Assembly: GCA_946480595.1 (NCBI GenBank)
Contig: CAMLKC010000004.1
Location: 1 to 35,305, forward strand
Length of the DNA stretch: 35,305 bases
Direction: 5' to 3'
DNA from: an uncultured Candidatus Saccharibacteria bacterium
GTDB lineage: Bacteria; Patescibacteria; Saccharimonadia; Saccharimonadales; CAMLKC01
How positions within the stretch are numbered: position 1 is the stretch's first letter; every line of letters begins with the position of its first letter. Below, piece after piece: positions 1-8,320 of the stretch. Made by a program: the position numbers and the translations under genes. Below the pieces are notes generated by a model. That model worked only from the letters and a program-made list of their open reading frames with translations, ran no database searches and had not been told where the DNA came from.

Positions 1-395
1 TCCAACTAGCTTGGTATTTACTATGTCAGCCGTCATACATTACGCACATCCGCTTGTACTGCGCTTCTTCCGGACAGCAACCACTTCCTGTATATACCCG
101 AGCGACCCGCTGACGTACATGCCACGTAGCCTAGCTACTGAGTTTTCCACAACTCCATTTGCATTTTACTGCATTTGATTTTTTTATATTCTATAGTCTC
201 GTATAGTTTTTTGACTTTTTCACCATTTGCATTTGAAATAATCTTATTGCCCTACTCCCTCTTCCACTCACCTACTTTTTGACATATTTGCTTTTTTATA
301 TTGTTGATATAGTAGTATTGTTTTCTGCATCGTATATCAAAAAAGAACAAAAATAGAACACACTTTCAAGAAGAGGAGAGTATACTCTTTCCTAT
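1..395. other. Gene-free AT-rich stretch downstream of ftsQ
   Basis: No convincing coding frame, tRNA or terminator is visible. The stretch is rich in T runs on the plus strand. It contains a 12-bp direct repeat, CCATTTGCATTT, at 155-166 and 223-234, with GCATTTGA at 171-178 and again at 229-236. TTTTCCACA at 143-151 is one mismatch from a DnaA box, which means little when it stands alone. Because ftsQ reads toward this stretch, it is probably the 3' flank of the dcw transcript. ftsA and ftsZ, which often follow ftsQ, are not present. Confidence 0.5.
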
Positions 396-1331
396 CTAGC
401 GGTAAAACGCTTCTCCGCTAACGCGTACGTCCAAATACTTAGGAGCTTGGCCATGACTCTTTAGCCAGCGAATGGCACGTGCCATATCTTCTACTTGTTC
501 CCCTACCCCACGGTCAATTGAAAGTTTGATTGGATACCCTACCCCCTTAAGCTGTAGCTCGACTTGCCGCGTCGTGCCCGCTGGGATAATTACCTGCTGC
601 ACTACAAAGCCTTGCTGCCTGGCAAGAGCGACAGCCTTACCGACAAACCCAAGAAAGCGGTTGCTGGCAATTGCTTGGCCAACCTCAACCTGAATACCAC
701 TCTTATCGATCACCTGGACGGCCGGTGAAGTAAAGTAGTTGGTGCTAAAGGCCGTGCCAGTGCTATCGACATATTGTCGTTTGCCGTTGATCGTCCAGCT
801 GACAATAGGCTCACGCAGTTCCAGCACAAAGGTAGACTTTCCCAGCCCAGCCGATCCATCCAAGCTGACGCCCGCAACCTCGGGAGCATGTGCCTCTAGA
901 TACTGGCTTAACTGATCGGTGTTCGTCACGAAACGTAGTCGCTCCAGTGGCTGCGACGAAAGATACGACTCAATAATACTGACATATCTACCATCAAGCT
1001 GCTGAGATACGTCGGTTGCTCGCACGACAGCCGTTGCCGTGAACTGTGAGACAAGAAAAAACAGCATACCAGCGCCCGCCATAACCAAAAGTAGCGTCGC
1101 GCCAATATGACGGCGCTGCTGCACAAGCTCGTGAGCCTGCACCCGAGGAGATTTTATCTGCGCGTTAGATTCGCTGGGACTACTGATCTGAGAGGAGGTA
1201 CTGCCAGTCAGCGTCCGATTACGACGAAAAGAGTAGCGCTCATCAAAGTCATCCTTGTGCTGCTCGACGTCACGGACAGCCGCTTGGCGGCGGCGCGGTA
1301 GGTCTTTTTGTTTTTTAGAAAATAACACCAT
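396..1331 (-). CDS. ftsQ: FtsQ/DivIB-type cell division protein
   Basis: Likely FtsQ/DivIB, the bitopic divisome protein that links FtsL/FtsB-type proteins to septal wall synthesis. The 311-aa product has a long, basic, Ser-rich cytoplasmic tail (1-73), one membrane segment (about 76-98), and an extracytoplasmic part that starts like a POTRA domain and continues into a beta-rich FtsQ-type domain (a V-SWTINGK-QYVDSTG-like run near 175-195). Overall similarity is low, as is normal for FtsQ, so the call also rests on position: it is the last gene of the cluster, 28 bp after murG. An extended -10 (TGT-TACAAT, 1342-1347) lies 10 nt before the ATG and no Shine-Dalgarno is seen. It may therefore also be transcribed separately from a nearly leaderless start. 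Confidence 0.8.
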   Translation of the reverse strand: MVLFSKKQKDLPRRRQAAVRDVEQHKDDFDERYSFRRNRTLTGSTSSQISSPSESNAQIKSPRVQAHELVQQRRHIGATLLLVMAGAGMLFFLVSQFTATAVVRATDVSQQLDGRYVSIIESYLSSQPLERLRFVTNTDQLSQYLEAHAPEVAGVSLDGSAGLGKSTFVLELREPIVSWTINGKRQYVDSTGTAFSTNYFTSPAVQVIDKSGIQVEVGQAIASNRFLGFVGKAVALARQQGFVVQQVIIPAGTTRQVELQLKGVGYPIKLSIDRGVGEQVEDMARAIRWLKSHGQAPKYLDVRVSGEAFYR

Positions 1332-1341
1332 TACTAGTGTT

Positions 1342-1350
1342 ATTGTAACA
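1342..1350 (-). promoter_or_regulatory. Extended -10 promoter of ftsQ
   Basis: TGT immediately precedes TACAAT (1342-1347) on the minus strand, with 10 nt between the hexamer and the ATG. It sits in the murG-ftsQ gap and predicts a leader of only about 3 nt. Confidence 0.45.
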
Positions 1351-1359
1351 GACTTATGG

Positions 1360-2517
1360 TTATTTTTTTACTGCCTCGACAATAAGATCTGCCATATCCC
1401 GTGCGGCATGAGGACGTGCGAACTCGTGGAATGTCCTGCTCATTTCGACAAGCCGCTTAGGGTTAGCAAGCAATGAGGTTAACGTATCGACAAGTAGCTG
1501 GGGGTTCGCATACAGTTCATGGTCATTTATAACCTCAACGGCACCTTTTTCAGCATAGACACTGGCATTCTTCAGTTGGTGACCACCGGTCAAGAAGCCG
1601 TTAGGTACCAGCACGGTCGGCTTGGCGAGCGCAGCGAGCTCTAGAATAGTCGTTGCACCCGCACGCGTCACTACAATGTCTGCCGCGCCTAAAAGCTCGG
1701 CCATGCCACTGCTGATAAAGGCATGGAGCTGGAACCGCGGATCATTCTCGGGCGTTGTAGCACGTAGCTCATCGTACTGTGCAGTACCTGAGATAAGGAC
1801 GACGGAGGTAATACCAAGCAGCTCGTTCAGGCGTTTGGCAACCGCGTCGTTGATCCGCCCAGCACCAAGACCACCGCCAGTAATCACCACGAGCGGCTGT
1901 TTCGGCTCAAACCCAAGCTTTGCTTTTAGTTGCTGGCGCTGGACAAGACTAAACGGCTCAAATTCCTCGTTAATAGGGATCCCTACATACCGCGAGATCT
2001 CCTTTGGGTACGAGTAGAACTTAAGCGGTGCGCCCGTAGCAATGCGAGTTGCCCATTTTGCCAGCACACGGTTGGTCAGGCCGGGGTGCGCATCGGAATC
2101 ATGAATAACAAGCGGGATATGCAGCACCTTTGCCGCAAGACCAACGGGTAAACAGACGAATCCACCTTTCGTAAAGACAACATCTGGCTTCCAAGAGCGA
2201 AGCTTTACAAGGCTCTGCAAAAACCCAAGGCCAATTAAAAAACCGTCGCGGATATTCGGTAGCACTATAGAAACAGGCCGAAGCAACTGCCGCCATACGG
2301 GCAGGTCATTATAGCGGCGCAGCTTACCCGAAAAAATCGTTTCAACGGGAATAGAATCGTCAAAGTGCTGCATTATACTGCGCGCTTGAGGTGCAAATTT
2401 TCGGTCACACCAAAAACGGATATCTACTGATGAGTCCTCTTTTTTAAGTTCGCGAAGTACCGCGACTACCGGCGTAACGTGTCCGCCTGACCCCCCGCCG
2501 ACCGCCAAGATTTTCAT
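1360..2517 (-). CDS. murG: MurG, lipid II synthase (GlcNAc transferase)
   Basis: UDP-GlcNAc:undecaprenyl-PP-MurNAc-pentapeptide GlcNAc transferase, the peripheral membrane enzyme that turns lipid I into lipid II. The 385-aa product has the two Rossmann-like halves of GT28 enzymes. The N-terminal glycine loop GGGSGGH is at residues 7-13, and the C-terminal half opens with a second glycine-rich turn (VVITGGGLGAGRIND). The acceptor-side KGGFVCLPVG segment is also present. The start overlaps the end of ftsW by 74 bp and is supported by AAGGAG 8 nt upstream, so it appears translated from within the ftsW message. Length is slightly above the usual 355-365 aa. Confidence 0.96.
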   Translation of the reverse strand: MKILAVGGGSGGHVTPVVAVLRELKKEDSSVDIRFWCDRKFAPQARSIMQHFDDSIPVETIFSGKLRRYNDLPVWRQLLRPVSIVLPNIRDGFLIGLGFLQSLVKLRSWKPDVVFTKGGFVCLPVGLAAKVLHIPLVIHDSDAHPGLTNRVLAKWATRIATGAPLKFYSYPKEISRYVGIPINEEFEPFSLVQRQQLKAKLGFEPKQPLVVITGGGLGAGRINDAVAKRLNELLGITSVVLISGTAQYDELRATTPENDPRFQLHAFISSGMAELLGAADIVVTRAGATTILELAALAKPTVLVPNGFLTGGHQLKNASVYAEKGAVEVINDHELYANPQLLVDTLTSLLANPKRLVEMSRTFHEFARPHAARDMADLIVEAVKK

Positions 2518-3751
2518 AGTCTTTCTCCTTATTTACTGAACCGTGAATGGTATACCGTGAAAGCTGAAACGCCAGTCCGAGCGCGCCGGCAATGAATATC
2601 ATACTTGTACCGCCAAAGCTCAGTAGCGGCAGCGTGATACCCGTCAGTGGGAAAACTCCGATCATTGCAGCTACATTCAATATAACATGCGCGGCAAGCC
2701 ATCCGAAAACACCCGCTACCGCGAGCTTCATCCAAATATTCATCAGGTGATCAGCCACTTTAAGTAGCCGTAATAGCAGCGCGGTAAACAGTGCTAGAAT
2801 CACCGCTAGTCCTACAAAACCAAAAGTTTCGCCCATGACCGCAAATACTGAGTCATTGATGGCTTCAGGCAAATACCCCGTCGCCTGGACACTATTTCCA
2901 ATACCCACACCAAGCAATCCACCACTGCCAATAGCGATTTTGGCATGGGTAATATGGTAGTTCGAATCGTTAATATCCGCACCCGAAGTCGCGTCACCTC
3001 CCAAAAAAGTCATCACGCGTTCAATACGGTGCGGCGCAATAATAATCATCAACACGCCAAGCAAAAACGCCGCGCCAAAAAGTCCTAGCCCCACCTTCTT
3101 ACTCACCCCGCCGACCGTCATCATTGACGCGATGATCGCCAGTAGCGAAATACCCGTCCCCATATCTTTTTGCAGGAAAATCACAAAGAATATGGCGACG
3201 AGCACCAAAATACCCAGCGGAATAAGTGTCTTATGCAGGTCATTAATGAGCCCCTGCTGAATCCGCATACCGAGGAAGCCGGCAGTGAACGCCAGCATAC
3301 CAAACTTCAGTAGTTCCGCCGGCTGCAAACTCCCAAGCGGCCCCAGATCAAACCAGCGGCAGGCACCCAAGCTACACTGTGCAACGCTTGAATGCAGCAG
3401 GTTTCCTGCAATAAACAGCACTGCGCAGGCCACCAGGCCGACAACGAGCAGCTTGCCAGCATTTTTCTTTATCCATTCATAAGGAGCTAGGGCAAGTACA
3501 ATAAAGGCAACCAAAGCAAGCAGCAGGCTCACCGTTTGCTTCACAAAGAAGTACATACTGGTGTAATAGTCTGTATTGTACGCGTTATTGAGCACCTGGG
3601 CACGCTGTGGCCCGATGGCATACATGATAATAAGTCCGAGTAGCATCAAAAGCCCCATGTAAAGCGCTATCTGGTAATCAGGCCGATGGCGGCGTGTCAC
3701 GGCTTGCATAGCATCCCCTGCCCTTTCCTTTAACTGCTCGACCACCCGCAT
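2444..3751 (-). CDS. ftsW: FtsW/RodA-family SEDS glycosyltransferase
   Basis: A SEDS-family polytopic membrane protein that polymerises lipid II into septal glycan with its class B PBP partner (ftsI, two genes upstream). I place the start at the ATG at 3751, giving about 435 aa: it lies 4 nt after the mraY stop, with GGAGGA in the end of mraY as a plausible ribosome site. An in-frame ATG 21 codons upstream lies inside mraY and would need a long overlap. About nine to ten hydrophobic segments and typical SEDS stretches are present (AELLKFG, QKDMGTG, PLTGITLPLLSFGG). The C-terminal basic tail overlaps murG by 74 bp. FtsW rather than RodA is inferred from the dcw context. Confidence 0.93.
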   Translation of the reverse strand: MRVVEQLKERAGDAMQAVTRRHRPDYQIALYMGLLMLLGLIIMYAIGPQRAQVLNNAYNTDYYTSMYFFVKQTVSLLLALVAFIVLALAPYEWIKKNAGKLLVVGLVACAVLFIAGNLLHSSVAQCSLGACRWFDLGPLGSLQPAELLKFGMLAFTAGFLGMRIQQGLINDLHKTLIPLGILVLVAIFFVIFLQKDMGTGISLLAIIASMMTVGGVSKKVGLGLFGAAFLLGVLMIIIAPHRIERVMTFLGGDATSGADINDSNYHITHAKIAIGSGGLLGVGIGNSVQATGYLPEAINDSVFAVMGETFGFVGLAVILALFTALLLRLLKVADHLMNIWMKLAVAGVFGWLAAHVILNVAAMIGVFPLTGITLPLLSFGGTSMIFIAGALGLAFQLSRYTIHGSVNKEKDYENLGGRRGVRRTRYAGSRGTSRT

Positions 3752-3755
3752 GGAT

Positions 3756-4796
3756 TTAAATGTGTCCTCCGCTGAGTGCCAGAAGTACGCCAATAAAACC
3801 AGCGACGCAGCCAATCACCCAAAAACGCATCGTCACCTTGGTTTCCGGCCAACCTTTGGCCTCTAGGTGGTGATGAACAGGCGCAGAAATAAATATCTTA
3901 CGGTGAAACAGCTTCTTACTGAGAATCTGCAGCGAGCTCGAGCCGGCTTCAATCACAAAGATAATCCCAATCAGCGGCAACAGAAACAGCGTGTTGGTCA
4001 GCATCGCCACGACACCAAGCGCCGTTCCAAAGGCGAAACTTCCTACATCCCCCATGAAAAACCGCGCCGGGTAAATGTTAAACCAGAGATAGCTAAGCAG
4101 CGCGCCCACGACTGTAAAACAAAAACCAGCGATCAGCAGGTGCTCTTGACCCTGCAGTAGCGCAATCATTCCAAATGAGCCGAAGCTAATTGCAAGAAGT
4201 CCGCCAGCAAGCCCGTCGAGACCATCGCTGATATTCACTGCGTTACCAGTTGCTACCACCGTCAGTACAAACAATGGCACGATCCACCAGCCAAGCACGA
4301 TATCGCCAAGGAATGGCAAGTGTACGCTGTTGTAGCCCAGTTTCACAAAGAAGAACCAGCCAAGCACCAGTGCAACTGCGGTAATCATGGCAAACTTCAG
4401 GCTTGAGCGAAGCCCGGCAACACCTACTCCCTGCCCTCGAATATTAATAACGTCATCGAGCAGTCCTACTGCCCCACCGCCAACCAATGCAGCCAGCGGC
4501 AACCATGTCTGTGCACGGTCAAGGTTGAAAAAATACGTCACAAAAGTAATAGAAACGACACCAATAATTCCAGCCATCGTCGGAATATTTCGCTTAAACT
4601 TGGCAGCGTGCAGCTTGGTAAATACTTCGAGCTTCTCGCCTGTCGTACTGGTGCTGCGCTGTTTTTTCCAGAACTTGTAGCGATATGCCAAAAAGGTATA
4701 CACCGGGGTCAACGCCATCGCGAGCAAAAACGCCCCGAGGCTCAGCATAAACGTCCCCGTCAGATTGTTCGCTAATTCAACGTGTTGTTCCATCAT
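3756..4796 (-). CDS. mraY: MraY, phospho-MurNAc-pentapeptide transferase
   Basis: Transfers phospho-MurNAc-pentapeptide from UDP to undecaprenyl phosphate to make lipid I at the inner membrane. The 346-aa product is polytopic and shows the family motifs: the Asp pair in GLLDDV (114-115), NISDGLDGLAGG (188-199) and the late His cluster HHHLEAKGWPE. The ATG shares one base with the TAA of ftsI (TAATG), so translation is probably coupled; a second ATG follows immediately. murE and murF, which often lie between ftsI and mraY, and murD, which often follows mraY, are missing from this cluster. Confidence 0.96.
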   Translation of the reverse strand: MMEQHVELANNLTGTFMLSLGAFLLAMALTPVYTFLAYRYKFWKKQRSTSTTGEKLEVFTKLHAAKFKRNIPTMAGIIGVVSITFVTYFFNLDRAQTWLPLAALVGGGAVGLLDDVINIRGQGVGVAGLRSSLKFAMITAVALVLGWFFFVKLGYNSVHLPFLGDIVLGWWIVPLFVLTVVATGNAVNISDGLDGLAGGLLAISFGSFGMIALLQGQEHLLIAGFCFTVVGALLSYLWFNIYPARFFMGDVGSFAFGTALGVVAMLTNTLFLLPLIGIIFVIEAGSSSLQILSKKLFHRKIFISAPVHHHLEAKGWPETKVTMRFWVIGCVAGFIGVLLALSGGHI

Positions 4797-6571
4797 TATC
4801 CTTTCGGCTGCAATTTCATGTAGCTCAGTAACCAGTTAGAAATATCGGTAAATATCGGCATCGCATCGGCATTACCAGCCAGATTCATGTTTTTACCGGA
4901 TACTTGCACCATTATGACATACTTCGGACTGCCAGCAGCGTTTGATTCGCCACCAAATCCCAGGTATGTTCCTACCGTTTGATTATCGACATAGCGGCCG
5001 TTCTCAATTGTCTGCGATGTCCCCGTTTTACCGCCAATAAAATACCCGGGCTTGTCTTTGCCAGCATAAAAAGCCGAGCGGGCGTCGTGAATCATTTTGC
5101 GCATAGTGTCAGAGGTATTTTCTTTAATCACACCCGCGAACGATGGTTTTGGGCTCGCTGGAGTGAAGGCGTCGCCATCGTCATTCATATATCCCGCGAC
5201 AATGCTCGGCGTATGATAATTGCCTCCATTAATAACCGAGCTAAACGCGGCGCCCACCTGCAGCATCGTCACATCTAGCCCCTGGCCGAACGCCATATTC
5301 GAATAGCGCACCGCATTACCCTGCGGGTCGCTCGGAGGTATGACAATTCCCGCCTGCTCGTTCGCCAGTTCAATACCCGTTAGCTGACCCAGCCGCAGCT
5401 TATTATGAAAATAGTCGTACATCGTAGACCGCGCCTGCCAGTTAATACTCGTGCCATTGCCAAGTCGCTGTGCAACCGTCACAAAGCCGGTGTTTAGAGA
5501 ATAATTTAACGCGTGCTGCAGCGTAATGTTGCCTGTCTGCCCCTTTGTGGCGTTAGTGATCGTCGCATCATCAACGGTGATGTAGTCGGTGTTGTTGTAT
5601 GTTGATTCAGGCCCCACAACACCCCTGTCGACACCAGTCGTCATAGTAATTGTCTTGATATCCGAGCCCGGTTCATACGGCGCACTAATCGTTTCGTTAT
5701 TAAACGCAGCGGCGTCCTGGACTTTACCGTATTCTGCGGGATTATACGTTGGAAGGTTGGCCATTGCCAAGACTTTTCCAGTCTGTGGATCCATTACGAG
5801 CACACTGCCCTTTGGATCTTCAGAAGTATGCAGTCGCGACTTAATATCCTGCAGCCCCCTATTAAGCGCCTGCTCGGTATACGCTTGGACATTCCGGTCC
5901 AGCGTCATGACAACGTTCTTGCCATTTTTCGGTGGAATATTGATGTTTTTGTTGCCAATAGTCAGCGGCACATTGCTAATATCAGTAACAGACTGCAGCA
6001 GGCCGTCTTTTCCGATGAGACTCGCGTTCAAGGCGCCTTCAATACCGTATTGCCCCTTGCCTTCTCCGTTCACAAACCCAAGCACCTGGGCGGCGAGTTG
6101 TCCTTCAGGATAGACGCGCTGGCTCTCTTTTTGAAAACCAAGTCCGCTGAGATTTTCTTTTTTCATAAGCTCAGCCTGCTTACGCGTGACTTTTGTGGCA
6201 AGTATTTGGTAGCGGGTTTCTCTTTTTGCCAATAGTTCTTCAAGGCCGGAACGGGCATTGCCCCCCGCGACACGCCGGATAAGATCAATCATTTTTTGCG
6301 GTTCGTCCACAATTTTCGGGTCGGCAAATACCGTATATACAGCCTGGTTGAGCACCAGTGGCACCGGGGTTCCGGCGTCCATAGCATAAATCTCGCCGCG
6401 ACTGGCCGGAATCGTCAGCTGTTTCAACTGCTCCCTGTTGGCCTGCGCCACGTAGTAGTCATGCCGAATGATCTGCAAATAAAACAGCCGTACGATAAAA
6501 ACTGCCATAATGACGAGGGTCAAAATGGCGAGTGATCGTGCACGGCTGCCTTTTTTCAAATCGAGTTGCAT
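4796..6571 (-). CDS. ftsI: Class B penicillin-binding protein (FtsI/PBP3 type)
   Basis: Septal transpeptidase that cross-links glycan made by FtsW. The 591-aa product has an N-terminal anchor (about 14-36), a PBP dimer domain starting at the RGEIYAMD region, and a transpeptidase domain with all three active-site motifs: S303-D-I-K306 (after EPG), S358-L-N360 and K515-T-G-T518. The serine motif reads SDIK rather than the common STFK, but the SxxK pattern is intact. There is no C-terminal PASTA domain; the protein ends soon after the catalytic fold. The ATG is 6 nt after the ftsL stop with no clear Shine-Dalgarno, consistent with coupled reading. Confidence 0.94.
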   Translation of the reverse strand: MQLDLKKGSRARSLAILTLVIMAVFIVRLFYLQIIRHDYYVAQANREQLKQLTIPASRGEIYAMDAGTPVPLVLNQAVYTVFADPKIVDEPQKMIDLIRRVAGGNARSGLEELLAKRETRYQILATKVTRKQAELMKKENLSGLGFQKESQRVYPEGQLAAQVLGFVNGEGKGQYGIEGALNASLIGKDGLLQSVTDISNVPLTIGNKNINIPPKNGKNVVMTLDRNVQAYTEQALNRGLQDIKSRLHTSEDPKGSVLVMDPQTGKVLAMANLPTYNPAEYGKVQDAAAFNNETISAPYEPGSDIKTITMTTGVDRGVVGPESTYNNTDYITVDDATITNATKGQTGNITLQHALNYSLNTGFVTVAQRLGNGTSINWQARSTMYDYFHNKLRLGQLTGIELANEQAGIVIPPSDPQGNAVRYSNMAFGQGLDVTMLQVGAAFSSVINGGNYHTPSIVAGYMNDDGDAFTPASPKPSFAGVIKENTSDTMRKMIHDARSAFYAGKDKPGYFIGGKTGTSQTIENGRYVDNQTVGTYLGFGGESNAAGSPKYVIMVQVSGKNMNLAGNADAMPIFTDISNWLLSYMKLQPKG

Positions 6572-6577
6572 AGTCTA

Positions 6578-6928
6578 TTATTCGCCGACGTAGTCAGTTT
6601 GAGCCGGCTGCGTCATGTTACGGGCAACACTCGAGTTTTGGACGTTTTCAAGCGCAGTAAGACGGGCGTTCTCTACCTGGAGATCAGTCTTTTGGTTATT
6701 AAGATCCGCAATTTTACTGTCGATCTTTTGCGCTTCGTAGTCATAACTTGTCGCACGCGTTGCCTGAGTCAAGTATATCAAACCAAGCACGGTAATCATA
6801 AGGGCAACAAGCACCGTATGTGTCACCGGGCCAAGCTTGACGGGAGATGCGTAACGGGTTGTGTTTTGGTTACGCCCCCAGCTGCCTGTCCGCCGCGAAT
6901 TGAATTGTGTGCTTCTAGCGTATGACAT
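6578..6928 (-). CDS. ftsL: FtsL-like divisome protein
   Basis: A 116-aa bitopic protein between rsmH and ftsI, the usual ftsL position. It has a polar N-terminus, one membrane segment (about 36-55, TVLVALMITVLGLIYL), then a heptad-rich helix (about 60-95; Q-K-I-D-S-K-I-A-D-L pattern) and a short polar tail. FtsL proteins are recognised by this architecture more than by sequence, so the call rests on topology and gene order. Together with FtsQ it would activate FtsW and FtsI. Confidence 0.78.
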   Translation of the reverse strand: MSYARSTQFNSRRTGSWGRNQNTTRYASPVKLGPVTHTVLVALMITVLGLIYLTQATRATSYDYEAQKIDSKIADLNNQKTDLQVENARLTALENVQNSSVARNMTQPAQTDYVGE

Positions 6929-6972
6929 TGGTTTTATCTTTGTTTATTTTTGTTTTTTGGATAAATTCTTGG

Positions 6973-7000
6973 TGGTGCGCCCGTATTTCAAGGCGCACCA
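6973..7000 (-). repeat. 9-bp hairpin between the 21-aa ORF and ftsL
   Basis: TGGTGCGCC at 6973-6981 pairs perfectly with GGCGCACCA at 6992-7000, with a 10-nt loop. There is no T run directly after it on the minus strand, so it looks like an RNA processing, stability or attenuation hairpin in the rsmH-ftsL spacer rather than a strong terminator. Confidence 0.55.
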
Positions 7001-7007
7001 AATGTGG

Positions 7008-7073
7008 TTATTTAAAACGTACAGTGACCTTGGTCTCTACTGATGCGTTTTGTACCGGGATGTGAATTGGCAT
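7008..7073 (-). CDS. Possible 21-aa small ORF between rsmH and ftsL
   Basis: An ATG at 7073 opens a 21-codon frame (MPIHIPVQNASVETKVTVRF plus K) ending in TAA. A purine-rich GGGAAGGGG ends 9 nt before the ATG, one of the better ribosome-site candidates in this cluster. The frame sits in the 170-bp rsmH-ftsL spacer, which holds no other gene, and is followed by the 9-bp hairpin. It could be a leader peptide or a chance frame. Its function is unknown. Confidence 0.3.
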   Translation of the reverse strand: MPIHIPVQNASVETKVTVRFK

Positions 7074-7101
7074 GGTGTTTTGCCCCTTCCCTTTTTTTGT
7101 T

Positions 7102-7992
7102 TTATTTTTTCACTGCGACACGGAGCTTGGCGCTTCGTGACCGCGGATTGTGAACGTCGTAAATGTCTCCGGACAGCGGTTTTTTGGTCAGAATCTCGAG
7201 CTCGGCTTCGTAACCAGCACTTGCCTGTTCAGCAAAATACCGTTTGACGAGCCTATCCTCCAAGCTATGAAAGCTGATAATACCTACTCTTCCGCCCTGT
7301 TTTAACAGCTTGGGCAAAAGTGGTAATACCTCTTCAACTTGTCGGAGCTCTTGGTTGACCGCAATGCGGAGGGCTTGAAAAGTACGCGTCGCAGGATGGA
7401 TTTTTTTCCATTTGCCACGATAACTTTGCTTGATCAACTCTGCGAGTTCTTCGGTTTGGTGGATTGGCCGGTTCGTGGTGATCGCCTCGGCAATGCGCCG
7501 GGCAAACCCTACCGGTTCTTCTCCGTAGGTCGTAATAATACGCACTAGTTCGTCACGCGTTGCCGTATTAACCAGTGTGTCGGCCGATACTTCTTGGCGA
7601 CGATCCATACGCATATCAAGCGGACCGTTTTTTGTGAAAGAAAACCCTCGTTCGTGCTGATCGAGCTGTGGTGACGACACCCCCAAATCAATCAACACGA
7701 GATTAAACTGTTTCCCCTCTTCGCTAAGCTGACGGGCAGCTGACACGAAATCGGTATGCAGTAATCTGACTCCCTTTTGTTCGAACTCGTTTAAATGACT
7801 AATTGCGTAGTCATCACGGTCGACCAAAGTGGAATCTTCGTAGTTGTTGGTCATTGCTAGAATTTGACGTGCATGGCCGCCGTAACCCGCCGTCAGGTCG
7901 AGATAATTCTCCCCTGAAATGGGTTTTAGCTGGTCAAGCGTCGCGTCTAGCAGAACCGGAACATGATGTGGTGGATGTTCTTTGATACTCAT
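7102..7992 (-). CDS. rsmH: RsmH (MraW), 16S rRNA m4C1402 methyltransferase
   Basis: N4-methylates C1402 of 16S rRNA using SAM. The family start HVPVLLDATLDQL is followed by the SAM loop DLTAGYGGHA, then GVSSPQLDQHERGFSF and GGRVGIISFHSLEDR, all diagnostic of RsmH. I choose the ATG at 7992 (296 aa). A TTG six codons upstream directly abuts the TATAAT hexamer and would put the start upstream of the predicted transcript start. Its own -10 (8002-8007) lies 9 nt before the ATG, so rsmH can probably be transcribed apart from mraZ. Confidence 0.96.
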   Translation of the reverse strand: MSIKEHPPHHVPVLLDATLDQLKPISGENYLDLTAGYGGHARQILAMTNNYEDSTLVDRDDYAISHLNEFEQKGVRLLHTDFVSAARQLSEEGKQFNLVLIDLGVSSPQLDQHERGFSFTKNGPLDMRMDRRQEVSADTLVNTATRDELVRIITTYGEEPVGFARRIAEAITTNRPIHQTEELAELIKQSYRGKWKKIHPATRTFQALRIAVNQELRQVEEVLPLLPKLLKQGGRVGIISFHSLEDRLVKRYFAEQASAGYEAELEILTKKPLSGDIYDVHNPRSRSAKLRVAVKK

Positions 7993-8001
7993 CGATACTT
8001 T

Positions 8002-8007
8002 ATTATA
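8002..8007 (-). promoter_or_regulatory. -10 box of rsmH
   Basis: A perfect TATAAT on the minus strand, 9 nt before the rsmH ATG. No convincing -35 is seen 16-18 bp upstream. The upstream DNA is the 3' arm of the large inverted repeat at 8028-8269, so promoter use could be affected by that structure. Confidence 0.5.
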
Positions 8008-8027
8008 CAACGATAATGGCCGTATCG

Positions 8028-8269
8028 CTCGAGATCACCTATCTGACAGCAGGGTTATGTTTGTTTTTTGGGTGTGTTTGTTTTTGTAATAAGTGTCCGA
8101 ATGCGCTTTTTACGGTTACGTTGTAACTCATATACATTCGGATTGAGAGACTTATGTGTGTGAGGTGGAGTTTTTTTGGGAGGTGTTTTGTTTAGAGGAA
8201 GGTGCGTCGGAGTTTTTTATGTGGTTCCGTGTATTCCACTACCCATACTGTCAGATAGGTGGCCTCGAG
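8028..8269. repeat. Large inverted repeat with nested hairpins between mraZ and rsmH
   Basis: The 310-bp gap between mraZ and rsmH carries a 22-nt inverted repeat, arms 8028-8049 and 8248-8269, identical except for two adjacent positions. Similarity continues a few bases inward with one gap. Nested inside are ATAAGT/ACTTAT (8089-8094, 8150-8155), TCCGAATG/CATTCGGA (8096-8103, 8135-8142) and GTTAC/GTAAC (8115-8119, 8123-8127). The linkers are G/T-rich on the plus strand and A/C-rich on the minus strand. No coding frame of note exists. It may be a structured leader for rsmH and the downstream division genes, an independent small RNA, or a MITE-like element with terminal inverted repeats. Confidence 0.7.
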
Positions 8270-8320
8270 GTATTCTCTTTGCTAACTATCTGTTTGAATT
8301 TTTAATGTGCCGCTAGTTCC

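Noticed and set aside
1..395. Replication origin or tRNA in the left flank
   Set aside because: Only one imperfect DnaA-box-like sequence is present and no cloverleaf or conserved tRNA arm can be drawn.
8028..8269. RNase P RNA, tmRNA, SRP RNA or 6S RNA as identity of the large inverted repeat
   Set aside because: I looked for the conserved RNase P core (GAGGAAAGTCC), a tRNA-like TPsiC/CCA end and the SRP GGAAGCA loop on both strands and found none. The long unpaired A/C or G/T-rich linkers do not fit the rod shape of 6S RNA.
8160..8290. Short plus-strand frames with GGAGGTG-like ribosome sites in the mraZ-rsmH spacer
   Set aside because: Frames are interrupted or run with unlikely Val/Phe/Gly composition, and the G/T-rich sequence is better explained as linker of the inverted repeat.
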